Part shown: positions 44,152-54,919 of the stretch, piece by piece
Layout: the number at the start of each line of letters is the position of its first letter
Position numbering within the stretch: position 1 is the stretch's first letter
Source of the DNA: Mycobacterium sp. IS-836
GTDB lineage: Bacteria > Actinomycetota > Actinomycetes > Mycobacteriales > Mycobacteriaceae
DNA length: 64,000 nt
Assembly (NCBI RefSeq): GCF_001954275.1
Contig: NZ_MBEU01000004.1
Location: forward strand, 1 to 64,000
Reading direction: 5' to 3'
Made by a program: the position numbers and the translations under genes
Notes under the pieces: model-generated
What the model saw: the letters and a program-made list of their open reading frames with translations, nothing else
What the model was told of the DNA's origin: nothing
Databases searched by the model: none

Positions 44152-45900
44152 GTGATCACCCGGATGTCCGAGTTGTTCCTGCGCACTTTGCGCGACGACC
44201 CCGCCGACGCCGAAGTGCCCAGCCACAAGCTGCTGGTCCGGGCGGGATACGTCCGGCCCGTCGCGCCCGGGCTGTACAGCTGGCTGCCGCTCGGGCTGCG
44301 GGTGCTGCGCAACATCGAACGCGTCGTCCGCGAAGAGATGAACGCCATTGGCGGGCAAGAGATTCTGTTCCCCGCCCTGCTGCCGCGCGCGCCGTACGAG
44401 ACGACGAACCGGTGGACCGAGTACGGCGACGGCATTTTTCGGCTCAAAGACCGCCGCGGCAACGACTACCTGCTCGCCCCCACCCACGAAGAGGTCTTCG
44501 CGCTGACGGTGAAGGGGGAGTACAGCTCCTACAAGGACTTTCCGCTGACGCTCTACCAGATCCAGATCAAGTATCGCGACGAGGCGCGGCCGCGGGCCGG
44601 CATCCTGCGCGCCCGGGAATTCGTCATGAAGGACTCCTACTCCTTCGACATCGACGAGGCCGGGCTCAAGGCGTCCTACCACGCGCACCGGGAGGCCTAC
44701 CAGCGGATCTTCGATCGGCTGAAGGTGCGCTACGTCATCGTGTCGGCGGTGACGGGCGCGATGGGCGGCAGCGCCTCCGAGGAGTTCCTGGCCGAGAGCC
44801 CGGTGGGTGAGGACACCTTTGTGCGGTGCCTGGAGTCCGGTTACGCGGCCAACGTCGAGGCCGTCGTCACCGCCCGCCCGGACGCGCTGCCCATCGAGGG
44901 GCTCCCCGAGGCGGTGGTGCACGACACCCCCGACACCCCGACCATCGCCACGTTGGTGGCCTGGGCGAATGAGGCCGGCCTGGGCCGCACGGTGACCGCG
45001 GCTGACACGCTGAAGAACGTCCTGGTCAAAGTCCGCCAGCCCGGCGGCGACTGGGAGCTGCTGGCCATCGGCGTGCCCGGCGACCGCGAGGTCGACGACA
45101 AGCGGCTCAGCGCCGCGCTGGAGCCGGCCGAGTACGAATTGCTCGGCGACGACGATTTCGCCAAGTATCCCTTTCTGGTCAAGGGCTACATCGGGCCGAA
45201 GGCATTGCGGGACAACGACGTTCGTTATCTTGTCGATCCACGGGTGGTCGACGGCACCAGCTGGATCACCGGGGCCGACGAGCCGGGCCGCCACGTGGTC
45301 GGGTTGGTGGCCGGGCGCGACTTCACCGCCGACGGCACCATCGAGGCCGCCGAGGTGCGCGAGGGTGACCCGTCGCCCGACGGCGCCGGCCCGCTGGTCT
45401 CCGCGCGCGGCATCGAGGTCGGCCATATCTTCCAGCTCGGCCGCAAATACACCGATGCCTTCACCGTCGACGTCCTCGGCGAGGACGGCAAGCCGGTGCG
45501 GCTCATCATGGGCTCCTACGGCCTCGGGGTGTCGCGGCTGGTGGCCGTCGTCGCCGAGCAGCAGCACGACGAGCTGGGCTTGCGCTGGCCGGCGTCGATC
45601 GCGCCGTTCGACGTCCACCTGGTGATCGCCAACAAGGACGCCGAGGCCCGCGCCGGTGCTACCAGGCTGGCCGGCGACCTGGACCGGCTGGGGCTCGAGG
45701 TGCTGCTCGACGACCGCACCGCCTCGCCCGGCGTCAAGTTCAAGGACGCCGAGCTGCTGGGCATGCCGTGGATCGTCGTGGTGGGCCGCGGCTGGGCGGA
45801 CGGCGTGGTCGAGCTGCGCGACCGCTTCGGCGGACAGACCCGCGAGCTGGCCGCCGGCACCTCGCTGGCCACCGACATCGTGGCGGCTCTGCAGGGCTAG
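44152..45900 (+). CDS. proS: Prolyl-tRNA synthetase (bacterial type)
   Basis: Class II aminoacyl-tRNA synthetase for proline, 582 residues. Motif 1 is around [31 protein letters not shown], motif 2 is [26 protein letters not shown], and motif 3 is [19 protein letters not shown]. The INS editing domain lies between motifs 2 and 3 (about 225-400) and contains LKNVLVKV. The C-terminal anticodon domain has [12 protein letters not shown] and the [18 protein letters not shown] segment. GTG gives the mycobacterial N-terminus MITRMSELF. Confidence 0.97.
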   Translation: MITRMSELFLRTLRDDPADAEVPSHKLLVRAGYVRPVAPGLYSWLPLGLRVLRNIERVVREEMNAIGGQEILFPALLPRAPYETTNRWTEYGDGIFRLKDRRGNDYLLAPTHEEVFALTVKGEYSSYKDFPLTLYQIQIKYRDEARPRAGILRAREFVMKDSYSFDIDEAGLKASYHAHREAYQRIFDRLKVRYVIVSAVTGAMGGSASEEFLAESPVGEDTFVRCLESGYAANVEAVVTARPDALPIEGLPEAVVHDTPDTPTIATLVAWANEAGLGRTVTAADTLKNVLVKVRQPGGDWELLAIGVPGDREVDDKRLSAALEPAEYELLGDDDFAKYPFLVKGYIGPKALRDNDVRYLVDPRVVDGTSWITGADEPGRHVVGLVAGRDFTADGTIEAAEVREGDPSPDGAGPLVSARGIEVGHIFQLGRKYTDAFTVDVLGEDGKPVRLIMGSYGLGVSRLVAVVAEQQHDELGLRWPASIAPFDVHLVIANKDAEARAGATRLAGDLDRLGLEVLLDDRTASPGVKFKDAELLGMPWIVVVGRGWADGVVELRDRFGGQTRELAAGTSLATDIVAALQG

Positions 45901-45912
45901 CCGCTCACCCCG

Positions 45913-46359
45913 CTATTCGTTGCCGCCCGGGAAACTCGTCGTGATGGGCCACGCGTTCAGTACCCGGTTCCACCGGGCGGCCAAGACCGTGCCCTGCGAC
46001 AGGGCGGTCGCGGCGAACGCGCGGTCGTCGGCCGTCTCGGCGTGCTCGATGACGGCGCGCCAAGCCGTCTGGCCGTCGCTTTCCATCCGCACCGCCAGCC
46101 GTGCCGCATCCGCCGGGCTGCCCACCAGCATCGGTAGCTGGTAGCCGGGCGCGGCGACCGGGGCGGTGACCTTGCGGGCGCTCAGCATGGCGATGACGTC
46201 GTCGCGGCGCTGGCGGTGCTGCAGCAGCGCCTCCACCACCAGGTTGTTGACCCCGGGCGGCGACAGCGCGGACACGATGCCGTAGCCGTAGATCGTCGAG
46301 TGTTCGACGGACAGCGCGTCGCACAGCGCCGCGTTGTCGGCGTCCTTGCCGGAGCTCAT
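45913..46359 (-). CDS. Ferritin-like DUF4439 protein (Rv2844 type)
   Basis: A 148-residue four-helix-bundle protein. Helices are about 8-30 (ALCDALSVEHSTIYGYG), 38-58 (VVEALLQHRQRRDDVIAML), 80-105 (ADAARLAVRMESDGQTAWRAVIE) and 110-138. Acidic and histidine residues sit in helix 1 (VEHS) and helix 2 (QHRQRR), but the full di-iron ExxH pair of ferritins is not evident. Function unknown. It starts inside the stop of the exported partner gene (ATGA), and the two form a small minus-strand operon. Its 3' end lies 12 bases from proS. Confidence 0.82.
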   Translation of the reverse strand: MSSGKDADNAALCDALSVEHSTIYGYGIVSALSPPGVNNLVVEALLQHRQRRDDVIAMLSARKVTAPVAAPGYQLPMLVGSPADAARLAVRMESDGQTAWRAVIEHAETADDRAFAATALSQGTVLAARWNRVLNAWPITTSFPGGNE

Positions 46360-46877
46360 GGCGTCGGCCCCGCGGGCACCAGGGCTACCAAGTACGACGC
46401 CGTGCAGGAAGCGGCGATGGAGCCGAGCAACCCGGCCCGGTAGCCCGATGACGACGCCACCAACCGGCTGGCGCTCTCGGCCGACGCGCGCAGCGAGTTG
46501 ACCACATCGGCCAGCGGGGGCGGCGGTGGCGGCGGCGCGCCGTGCTCGGCGGGAGCGGGGCTGGGCGTTTCGCTCGAGGAGGACGAGAGCTTGCCGGCCG
46601 CCCGGGCGATTTCGGTGGACAGCGCCCGCGCATGCGCGGCGCGCTGGGTGGCGACGACGGTCAGCGCGGCGGCGATCTGCGGCGGGTTGCCGACGGCCGC
46701 CGCGGCGGCAGTCGCAAGCGCGCTGTCGCGGCGGGCCTGGTCCAGCGGCCCGAGCAACTCCTCGACGGCGGGGGGCTTGGGCGGGGACTCGCCACAGGCG
46801 GACGCGGCCACCCCGAGCGCGGCGATTGCCGCGCCGCCGGCGAGCACACCCCGCCGGTTGGTGACGGGTACGGGCAC
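46356..46877 (-). CDS. Exported twin-arginine-type lipoprotein, second ferritin-like bundle (Rv2843 type)
   Basis: A 173-residue protein. The N-terminal NRRGVLAGGAAIAALGVAASAC has a twin arginine, a hydrophobic core and a lipobox ending in C, so it is probably exported by Tat (or Sec) and lipidated. The remainder is four Ala-rich helices with a Ser/Pro-rich break (SSSSETPSPAPAEHG, PPPPPPP) between the first and second pairs. The layout matches the neighbouring DUF4439 protein, as if one half of a paralogous pair has been exported. GTG at 46877 gives the signal peptide directly; longer in-frame starts would bury it. Confidence 0.75.
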   Translation of the reverse strand: MPVPVTNRRGVLAGGAAIAALGVAASACGESPPKPPAVEELLGPLDQARRDSALATAAAAAVGNPPQIAAALTVVATQRAAHARALSTEIARAAGKLSSSSSETPSPAPAEHGAPPPPPPPLADVVNSLRASAESASRLVASSSGYRAGLLGSIAASCTASYLVALVPAGPTP

Positions 46878-46928
46878 AGAAACATCCTGCCATTGCCGCG
46901 GGGTCGGCCACGCCGAGAGGACCTTGAC

Positions 46929-46957
46929 TGACCCACTACCTGACCCACTACCTGACC
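46929..46957. repeat. 12-base tandem repeat upstream of rimP
   Basis: TGACCCACTACC occurs twice in tandem (46929-46940, 46941-46952), and the first five bases begin a third copy. It lies in the 239-base gap between the exported lipoprotein and rimP, where the nusA-operon promoter must also lie. GTATCGTTGATAG at about 46992 is a possible -10 region. Nothing else is evident in the gap. Confidence 0.7.
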
Positions 46958-47116
46958 ATGCGATCCACCCCGTCATGGGCGATTCCTGGCGTATCGTTGA
47001 TAGCTGGTTCTGGTGGAACGCCCACCGTTTCGCCGGGACACCGGAAGCCGCCCCGGGCGGCTGAGAGGCGGCGGTATCCGCCAGATGACCGGACAACTCA
47101 AGATGAGGAGCTCGCC

Positions 47117-47668
47117 GTGACCACCGGGCTACCTTCGCAGACGCAGGTGATCGAGCTACTCGGTGAAGAGTTCGCGCGCGCCGGCTATGAGATCGAAGAC
47201 GTGGTCATCGACAGTCGGGCGCACCCGCCGCGGATCGGTGTGATCGCCGACGGTGACACCCCGCTCGACTTGGACACCATCGCCGCGTTGTCGCGCTCGG
47301 CGTCGGCTTTGCTGGACGCCTCGGACCTTCTCGACGGCATCCGCGAGCGCTACGTCTTGGAGGTCAGCTCGCCGGGCGTGGACCGCCCCCTGACTAGCGC
47401 GAAGCACTTCCGCCGCGCGCGCGGGCGCAAGGTCGAACTGGCGCTGGCGGACGGATCGCGGTTGACCGGCCGCGTCGGCGAGACCCGCGACGAGACGGTC
47501 GCGTTGGTGGTCCGCGACGGCCGCGAATGGGCGGTGCGGCAGATCCCGCTCGCAGAGATCGTGAAAGCCGTTGTCCAAGTTGAGTTTTCGCAGCCACCCC
47601 AGGCGGAGTTGGAACTGGCGACTGGGGCCCTCACGGGGCAGGCCGACAGGACGGAGGCCGGAGCATGA
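47117..47668 (+). CDS. rimP: Ribosome maturation factor RimP
   Basis: Assists 30S subunit assembly. 183 residues, equal to M. tuberculosis. The N-terminal alpha/beta domain (to about residue 90) has the [12 protein letters not shown] signature; the C-terminal SH3-like barrel follows. GTG at 47117 is preceded by GAGGAG at the proper distance; an in-frame ATG at 46958 lacks a ribosome site. It begins the rimP-nusA-ylxR-infB-rbfA-nrnA run, and the stop overlaps the nusA ATG. Confidence 0.95.
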   Translation: MTTGLPSQTQVIELLGEEFARAGYEIEDVVIDSRAHPPRIGVIADGDTPLDLDTIAALSRSASALLDASDLLDGIRERYVLEVSSPGVDRPLTSAKHFRRARGRKVELALADGSRLTGRVGETRDETVALVVRDGREWAVRQIPLAEIVKAVVQVEFSQPPQAELELATGALTGQADRTEAGA

Positions 47669-48720
47669 ATATCGACATGGCCGCGCTGCACGCGATCGAG
47701 GTGGATCGGGGGATCTCGGTCAACGAATTGCTCGAGACGATCAAATCCGCGCTGCTCACCGCCTACCGCCACACCCAGGGTCACCAGAACGACGCGCGCA
47801 TCGAGATCGACCGCAAAACCGGTGTCGTCAAGGTGATCGCCCGCGAGCTCGACGAGGACGGCAACCTCATCAGCGAATGGGACGACACCCCGGAGGGCTT
47901 CGGCCGCATCGCCGCCACGACCGCACGCCAGGTGATGCTGCAGCGGTTCCGCGATGCCGAAAACGAGCGCACCTACGGCGAGTTCTCCACCCGCGAGGGC
48001 GAGATCGTCGCGGGGGTGATCCAACGCGACAGCCGCGCCAACGCCCGCGGCCTGGTCGTCGTCCGGATGGGCACCGAAACCAAGGCGTCCGAGGGCGTCA
48101 TCCCGGCGGCCGAGCAGGTCCCCGGCGAGAGCTACGAGCACGGCAACCGGGTCCGCTGCTATGTCGTCGGCGTCACCCGAGGTGCCCGCGAGCCGCTGAT
48201 CACGCTGTCGCGGACCCACCCCAACCTGGTGCGCAAGCTGTTCTCGCTGGAGGTCCCCGAGATCGCGGACGGATCGGTCGAGATCGTGGCGGTGGCCCGC
48301 GAGGCCGGTCACCGCTCCAAGATCGCGGTGGCCTCCCGCGTGCCGGGCCTGAACGCCAAGGGCGCCTGCATCGGCCCGATGGGGCAGCGGGTCCGCAACG
48401 TGATGAGCGAGCTCTCCGGCGAGAAGATCGACATCATCGACTACGACGAGGATCCGGCCCGCTTCGTGGCCAACGCGTTGTCGCCGGCCAAGGTGGTCTC
48501 CGTCTCGGTGATCGACCAGAGCGCCCGCGCCGCCCGGGTGGTGGTCCCGGACTTCCAGTTGTCGCTGGCCATCGGCAAGGAGGGCCAGAACGCGCGGTTG
48601 GCCGCCCGGCTGACCGGGTGGCGCATCGACATCCGCGGCGATTCGCCGGGAAGTTCCGAGGGGCACGCGGAGAACCAGGCCGAACACGGCGCCGGCCATC
48701 CGGTGGCACACGACCGCTGA
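47665..48720 (+). CDS. nusA: Transcription termination/antitermination factor NusA
   Basis: RNA-polymerase-binding factor that modulates pausing, termination and rRNA antitermination. 351 residues: N-terminal RNAP-binding domain (1-100), S1 domain (about 108-185, with [11 protein letters not shown] and [13 protein letters not shown]), and two KH domains (about 200-335) with [15 protein letters not shown] and [22 protein letters not shown]. There is no extra C-terminal acidic repeat, as usual in actinobacteria. The start overlaps rimP. Confidence 0.97.
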   Translation: MNIDMAALHAIEVDRGISVNELLETIKSALLTAYRHTQGHQNDARIEIDRKTGVVKVIARELDEDGNLISEWDDTPEGFGRIAATTARQVMLQRFRDAENERTYGEFSTREGEIVAGVIQRDSRANARGLVVVRMGTETKASEGVIPAAEQVPGESYEHGNRVRCYVVGVTRGAREPLITLSRTHPNLVRKLFSLEVPEIADGSVEIVAVAREAGHRSKIAVASRVPGLNAKGACIGPMGQRVRNVMSELSGEKIDIIDYDEDPARFVANALSPAKVVSVSVIDQSARAARVVVPDFQLSLAIGKEGQNARLAARLTGWRIDIRGDSPGSSEGHAENQAEHGAGHPVAHDR

Positions 48721-48725
48721 CCTGT

Positions 48726-48747
48726 AACCGCCCCGGCGCGGGCGGTT
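48726..48747 (+). terminator. Hairpin between nusA and ylxR
   Basis: AACCGCCC (48726-48733) and GGGCGGTT (48740-48747) form a perfect 8-base-pair stem with a 6-base loop, six bases past the nusA stop. It is followed by TCT. It may partly terminate the transcript, a plausible feedback point because NusA acts on hairpins. Confidence 0.45.
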
Positions 48748-48769
48748 CTGACCATTGATCCGGTGACGC

Positions 48770-48775
48770 TAGACT
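48770..48775 (+). promoter_or_regulatory. Leaderless -10 (TAGACT) of ylxR
   Basis: Five bases before GTG at 48781, downstream of the nusA hairpin, so the ylxR-infB segment may have its own promoter. Confidence 0.45.
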
Positions 48776-48780
48776 GAGCC

Positions 48781-49155
48781 GTGATCCAGCGCGAGCCTTC
48801 GGAGTCCGCGCGCGGACGGCCGGGTAGACCGGTGCGGACGTGTGTCGGGTGCCGAAAGCGAGAGCTGGCCGTCGAACTGCTTCGAGTGGTCGCCGTGTCG
48901 GCCGGGAACGGCGAATACGCCGTGATCGTTGACACGGGGAGTAGCCTGCCGGGGCGGGGTGCATGGCTGCATCCCGTACCGCAGTGCGTCCAGCAGGCGA
49001 TTCGGCGGCGGGCTTTCACCAAAGCGTTGCGCATCGCCGGTTCACCGGATACGACCGCGGTGGTCGAGCACATAGCGACGCTTAATGCGCCCGGCTCACC
49101 CGGCACCAACAGAAGAGGCAGCAAAGAACATGAGCACACCGTGAAGTCCCGATGA
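48781..49155 (+). CDS. YlxR-family nucleic-acid-binding protein
   Basis: A 124-residue basic protein (Rv2840c type). The YlxR fold has RTCVGCRKRELAVELLRVV at about 20-38 and the GRGAWLHPVPQCVQQAIRRRAFTKAL segment; these conserved cysteines and arginines suggest RNA binding. Relatives lie between nusA and infB in most Gram-positive bacteria and are linked to RNase P or to transcription. The C-terminal 35 residues are a species-specific tail. GTG start. Confidence 0.9.
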   Translation: MIQREPSESARGRPGRPVRTCVGCRKRELAVELLRVVAVSAGNGEYAVIVDTGSSLPGRGAWLHPVPQCVQQAIRRRAFTKALRIAGSPDTTAVVEHIATLNAPGSPGTNRRGSKEHEHTVKSR

Positions 49156-49222
49156 CAATGCGTCATAGCTAAACCCGAGGCGCGGCCGCCCCACGACTGT
49201 CGCCTCATAGACAGGAGAAGTA

Positions 49223-51948
49223 GTGGCAGGTAAGGCCCGCGTACACGAGTTGGCTAAGGAACTCGGTGTCACCAGCAAGGAAGTCCTCGCCCGGCTGAAT
49301 GAACAGGGCGAATTCGTCAAATCCGCATCGTCGACCGTAGAGGCGCCGGTCGCTCGCCGGCTGCGCGAGTCGTTCGGCGGCGGCAAACCCGCCGCGGAAA
49401 AGGCGCCAGCGAAGGCCGCCAAGGCCCCCGCCAAGGCCTCCGACCAGGCATTGGACCAGGCCCTCGACCAGGCGATAGACAAGTCCGCGGGCAACGGCGA
49501 AGCCACCGCGGCCCCCGCCCGGCCCGCCGCCAAGGCGTCCCCGGCCGCGGCGGCCGAGGCGACCGCGCCACCCGCGCCGCCGTCGGGCCAGCCGAAAGCG
49601 CCGGCCCCCGGCCAGCCGGCCCCCCCGCCAGGGATGACGCCGGGACCGCGTCCCGGTCCGGCGCCGAAGCCGGGCGTGCGCACCCCACGCGTCGGCAACA
49701 ACCCGTTCTCGTCGGCGCAACCCGTCGACCGTCCCATCCCACGTCCCATGGCGCCCCGTCCCGGCGCGGCCCGGCCCGGGGCACCGCGCCCCGGTGCGTC
49801 GCCGGGCAGCATGCCGCCGCGTCCCGGCGGTGCCGGTGCGCAGGGCCGTCCGGCGCGCGCCGGTGGGCCGCGGCCCGGCGGCGGCCGGCCCGGTGGGCCC
49901 GGTGGCGGCCGCGACGCCGGTGGCGGTAACTACCGCGGCGGCGGGGGCGGCGTGGGTGCCGCACCCGGCGGCGGCGGCGGTTTTCGGGGCCGTCCCGGTG
50001 GCGGCGGCGGCCGTCCCGGACAGCGCGGCGGCGCGGCCGGCGCGTTCGGCCGTCCCGGCGGCGCGCCCCGGCGTGGCCGCAAGTCCAAGCGGGCGAAGCG
50101 CGCCGAGTACGAGAACATGCAGGCGCCCGTCGTCGGCGGCGTGCGGTTGCCGCACGGCAACGGCGAGACGATCCGGTTGGCCCGCGGGGCCTCCCTGTCC
50201 GACTTCGCCGAGAAGATCGACGCCAACCCGGCCGCACTGGTGCAGGCGCTGTTCAACCTCGGCGAGATGGTGACGGCCACCCAGTCGGTGGGCGACGAGA
50301 CGCTCGAGCTGCTGGGCAGCGAGATGAACTACGTCGTCCAGGTCGTCAGCCCCGAGGACGAAGACCGCGAGCTGCTGGAGTCGTTCGACCTGACCTACGG
50401 CGAGGACGAAGGCACCGAGGAAGACCTGCAGACACGTCCGCCGGTGGTGACCGTGATGGGTCACGTCGACCACGGTAAAACCCGGCTGCTGGACACGATC
50501 CGAAATGCCAGCGTCCGCGAGGCCGAGGCGGGTGGCATCACCCAGCACATCGGCGCCTACCAGGTTTCCGTCGACCTCGACGGCGCCGAGCGGCTGATCA
50601 CCTTCATCGACACCCCGGGTCACGAGGCGTTCACCGCCATGCGTGCCCGCGGCGCCAAGGCCACCGACATCGCGATCCTGGTGGTCGCCGCCGACGACGG
50701 CGTGATGCCGCAGACGGTGGAGGCCATCAACCACGCGCAGGCCGCCGATGTGCCGATCGTGGTTGCGGTCAACAAGATCGACAAGGAGGGCGCCGATCCC
50801 GCCAAGATTCGCGGGCAGCTCACCGAATTCGGTTTGGTGCCAGAGGAATTCGGCGGCGACACGATGTTCGTGGACATCTCGGCGAAGGTGGGCACCAACA
50901 TCGAGGCGCTGGAGGAGGCGGTGCTGCTGACCGCGGACGCCGCCCTGGACCTGCGGGCCAACCCCGACATGGAGGCCCAGGGTGTGGCGATCGAGGCGCA
51001 CCTGGACCGCGGCCGCGGGCCGGTGGCCACCGTGCTGGTGCAGCGCGGCACGCTGCGCGTCGGCGACTCGGTGGTGGCGGGCGACGCCTACGGGCGGGTC
51101 CGCCGCATGGTCGACGAGCACGGCGAGGACGTTGAGGAGGCGCTGCCGTCGCGGCCGGTGCAGGTCATCGGCTTCACGTCGGTGCCCGGCGCCGGTGACA
51201 ACTTCCTGGTCGTCGACGAGGACCGCATCGCACGCCAGATCGCCGACAGGCGCAGCGCCCGCAAGCGCAACGCCCTGGCGGCTCGGTCGCGCAAGCGGAT
51301 CAGCCTGGAGGACCTGGACTCGGCGCTGAAGGAAACCAGCCAGCTGAACCTGATCCTCAAGGGCGACAACGCCGGTACCGTCGAGGCGCTGGAGGAGGCC
51401 CTGATGGGCATCCAGGTCGACGACGAGGTGGAACTGCGCGTCATCGACCGCGGCGTCGGTGGCATCACCGAGACCAACGTCAACCTGGCGTCGGCCTCCG
51501 ACGCGGTGATCATCGGCTTCAACGTCCGCGCCGAGGGCAAGGCGACGGAGCTGGCCAACCGCGAAGGCGTGGACATCCGGTACTACTCGGTGATCTACCA
51601 GGCGATCGACGAGATCGAGAAGGCCCTGCGCGGCATGCTCAAGCCGATCTACGAGGAGAACCAGCTGGGTCGCGCCGAGATCCGCGCGATCTTCCGGTCC
51701 TCGAAGGTCGGCGTCATCGCCGGCTGCCTGATCACCTCCGGCATCGTGCGCCGCAACGCCAAGGCCCGGTTGTTGCGCGACAACATCGTCGTCTCCGACA
51801 ACCTGACGATCACGTCGCTGCGGCGGGAAAAGGACGACGTGACCGAGGTCCGCGACGGCTTCGAATGCGGTATGACACTGGGTTACTCCGACATCAAGGA
51901 AGGCGACATCATCGAGTCCTACGAGCTCGTTCAAAAGGAACGCGCCTA

Positions 51949-51949
<1 letters not shown>
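49223..51949 (+). CDS. infB: Translation initiation factor IF-2
   Basis: GTPase that brings fMet-tRNA to the 30S subunit. 908 residues. The N-terminal IF2_N helical domain (about 1-55, with [21 protein letters not shown]) is followed by a long Ala/Pro/Gly/Arg-rich disordered region (about 55-300), then the second IF2_N domain, the G domain with GHVDHGKT (413-420), DTPGHEAF and NKIDK, and domains II-IV ending in [12 protein letters not shown] start with AGGAGAAG upstream. The low-complexity part is repeat-rich at DNA level. The stop shares a base with the rbfA ATG. Confidence 0.97.
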
Positions 51950-53407
<1,458 letters not shown>

Positions 53408-53433
53408 TTCGGGTTACAGCGCCGACGGCTGTA

Positions 53434-53856
53434 TCACTTCGCCTTGGGCATGGCGTTGCCCCAAAAGGCGAGGACGGCGATGGCGAAGGCAACGAACACG
53501 ATCGCCAGGCCGAGGGCCGGCCACTTCCACATCCGGGTTCGACGAGTGGTTCGACGGCTGCCGGAGACGACCGCCCCGATGCCCGCCAGCAACGCGGCAA
53601 CAGCGACCCCGCCGACGATGACGCCCGCTCCGCTCCACATGTTGTGAACGAAGCGCGTCACCGCTGGGCTGTCGCAGTCGTCGCTGCAAATGGGCATCAT
53701 CGTCCACAACAAACCCAGCGCCGCGGCGGCGAGCGCCAGCAGGCTGGCCCCCGCTTGCACCACAAAAAGGCTCACCGTCGCGGTTTTGTCGGCGGTCGAT
53801 CGTTGCCGGGGAGGCGGCGCGAAGCTCGCTCCGTAGGGCGGCTGGTGGAAGGTCAC
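53434..53856 (-). CDS. Small membrane protein, unknown
   Basis: A 140-residue protein with three predicted hydrophobic segments (about 27-53, 75-97 and 113-132). The N-terminal 25 residues are Pro-rich and cytoplasmic (FHQPPYGASFAPPPRQR). Between the first two segments are CSDDC cysteines on the likely outer side, and a basic loop GSRRTTRRTRMW precedes the last. I do not recognise a family. GTG at 53856 starts 4 bases past the echA16 stop, so the two are probably co-transcribed. It occupies a place held by other genes in M. tuberculosis. Confidence 0.65.
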   Translation of the reverse strand: MTFHQPPYGASFAPPPRQRSTADKTATVSLFVVQAGASLLALAAAALGLLWTMMPICSDDCDSPAVTRFVHNMWSGAGVIVGGVAVAALLAGIGAVVSGSRRTTRRTRMWKWPALGLAIVFVAFAIAVLAFWGNAMPKAK

Positions 53857-53860
53857 GCGC

Positions 53861-54610
53861 CTAGCGCACCTGGGAGCGTCCGCGTTGCAGCACGGCCTCA
53901 CGGTTGGCGGCGATGTCGTCGCCGCTGGTCCGGAATTGCCTGGCCGCCATGGCTTCCAGCCACAGCCCGGCGCTCGTCTGCGAATCGTCGATCCGGTGAT
54001 ACGACGCCAGCAGCGCCCGCACCGCGTTCTGGTTGTTGCCGACGATGCTCGCCGCCACCTCGCGGGCGGTGGCCAGCAGCGCCTCGTGCGGAACCACCTC
54101 GGTGACCAGCCCGGCCCGCAGCGCGTCGGCCGCCGACAGGTAGTCGCCGGTCATGCTCATCCGCCGGGCCAGGCCGACCCCCACCTTCTGCGGCAACCGC
54201 ACGCTCAAGCCCCAGGTGGGCAGCAGGCCCACCCGGGCGTGGGTGTCGGCGAAGCGCGCCTGCTCCGAGGCGATCACGATGTCGCAGTACAGGACCAGCT
54301 CCAGCCCGCCGGTGACGGCGGCGCCGTTGATGGCGCCGATCACGGGCTTCGTCATCGCCGGCCACCGCGGTGAGATGTCCGGCAGGGCCGACTCGCTGCC
54401 CAGCTCCTTGAGGTCGAGTCCGGCGCAGAACACCGGATCGCTGCCCGTGACGATGACGACGTCGACGTCGTCATCGGTCTCGGCGTCGGCCAGAGCACCG
54501 AAGAACCGGTCGCGCAGCACCGTCGACAGGGCATTGCGGGATTGGGGCCGGTTGAGGGTCAGCGTGCGCACCCGCTCGTCGGTGTCGATCAGCAGGATGT
54601 CGTCGGTCAT
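53861..54610 (-). CDS. echA16: Enoyl-CoA hydratase/isomerase family protein EchA16
   Basis: A 249-residue crotonase-fold protein. The CoA pocket pieces ALSTVLRDRF, GSDPVFCAGLDLKELG and AINGAAVTGGLELVLYCD are present. Of the two glutamates of classic hydratases, one is at GGLELVL and the other is not obvious in the ADTHARVGLLPTWG region, where a T-H-A-R sequence is seen; this could be an isomerase or another crotonase. ATG at 54610 follows a leaderless -10. In M. tuberculosis echA16 (Rv2831) is near the ugp genes, absent here. Confidence 0.88.
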   Translation of the reverse strand: MTDDILLIDTDERVRTLTLNRPQSRNALSTVLRDRFFGALADAETDDDVDVVIVTGSDPVFCAGLDLKELGSESALPDISPRWPAMTKPVIGAINGAAVTGGLELVLYCDIVIASEQARFADTHARVGLLPTWGLSVRLPQKVGVGLARRMSMTGDYLSAADALRAGLVTEVVPHEALLATAREVAASIVGNNQNAVRALLASYHRIDDSQTSAGLWLEAMAARQFRTSGDDIAANREAVLQRGRSQVR

Positions 54611-54616
54611 GCCATC

Positions 54617-54622
54617 ACCGTA
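54617..54622 (-). promoter_or_regulatory. Leaderless -10 (TACGGT) of echA16
   Basis: On the minus strand it ends 6 bases before the ATG. It is back to back with the promoter of the DUF2277 gene, only 16 bases away. Confidence 0.45.
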
Positions 54623-54637
54623 ATCAGGGGCGGCGCC

Positions 54638-54643
54638 TATCGT
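54638..54643 (+). promoter_or_regulatory. Leaderless -10 (TATCGT) of the DUF2277 gene
   Basis: Ends 6 bases before ATG at 54650; the two divergent hexamers share a 40-base intergenic region, so their -35 regions must overlap the other gene's start. Confidence 0.45.
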
Positions 54644-54649
54644 TGAGCC

Positions 54650-54919
54650 ATGTGCCGAAACATCACCGAACTGCGGGGTTTGCAGCCCGCGGCCACGGCC
54701 GAGGAGATCGCGGCGGCTGCCCGCCAGTACGTGCGCAAGGTCAGCGGCATCACGCGCCCGTCGGCGGCCAACGCCGAGGCGTTCGAGGCGGCGGTCGCCG
54801 AGGTCACCGAGACGACGACGCGGCTGCTGCGCGCCCTGCCGCCGCGGCGCCAGCCGCCCAAGACCGTTCCGCCGCTGCGCCGGCCAGAGGTGCTGGCCCG
54901 GCTCGGCGGCCCGGTATGA
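54650..54919 (+). CDS. DUF2277 protein
   Basis: An 89-residue protein. The N-terminal MCRNITELRGLQPAATAEEI and the ARQYVRKVSGITRPS segment are the conserved DUF2277 pattern; the C-terminal part has PPKTVPPLRRPE. The stop overlaps the next start (ATGA). Function unknown; relatives are small DNA- or RNA-binding-like helical proteins. Short, charged and with one cysteine at position 2. Confidence 0.85.
   Translation: MCRNITELRGLQPAATAEEIAAAARQYVRKVSGITRPSAANAEAFEAAVAEVTETTTRLLRALPPRRQPPKTVPPLRRPEVLARLGGPV

Noticed and set aside
49600..50090. PE_PGRS-like or mobile repeat inside infB
   Set aside because: The Gly/Pro/Arg-rich stretch is the normal disordered N-terminal region of mycobacterial IF-2, in frame with both flanking domains.
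49205..51934. 909-codon minus-strand frame opposite infB
   Set aside because: It mirrors the infB codon pattern and contains no recognisable domain.
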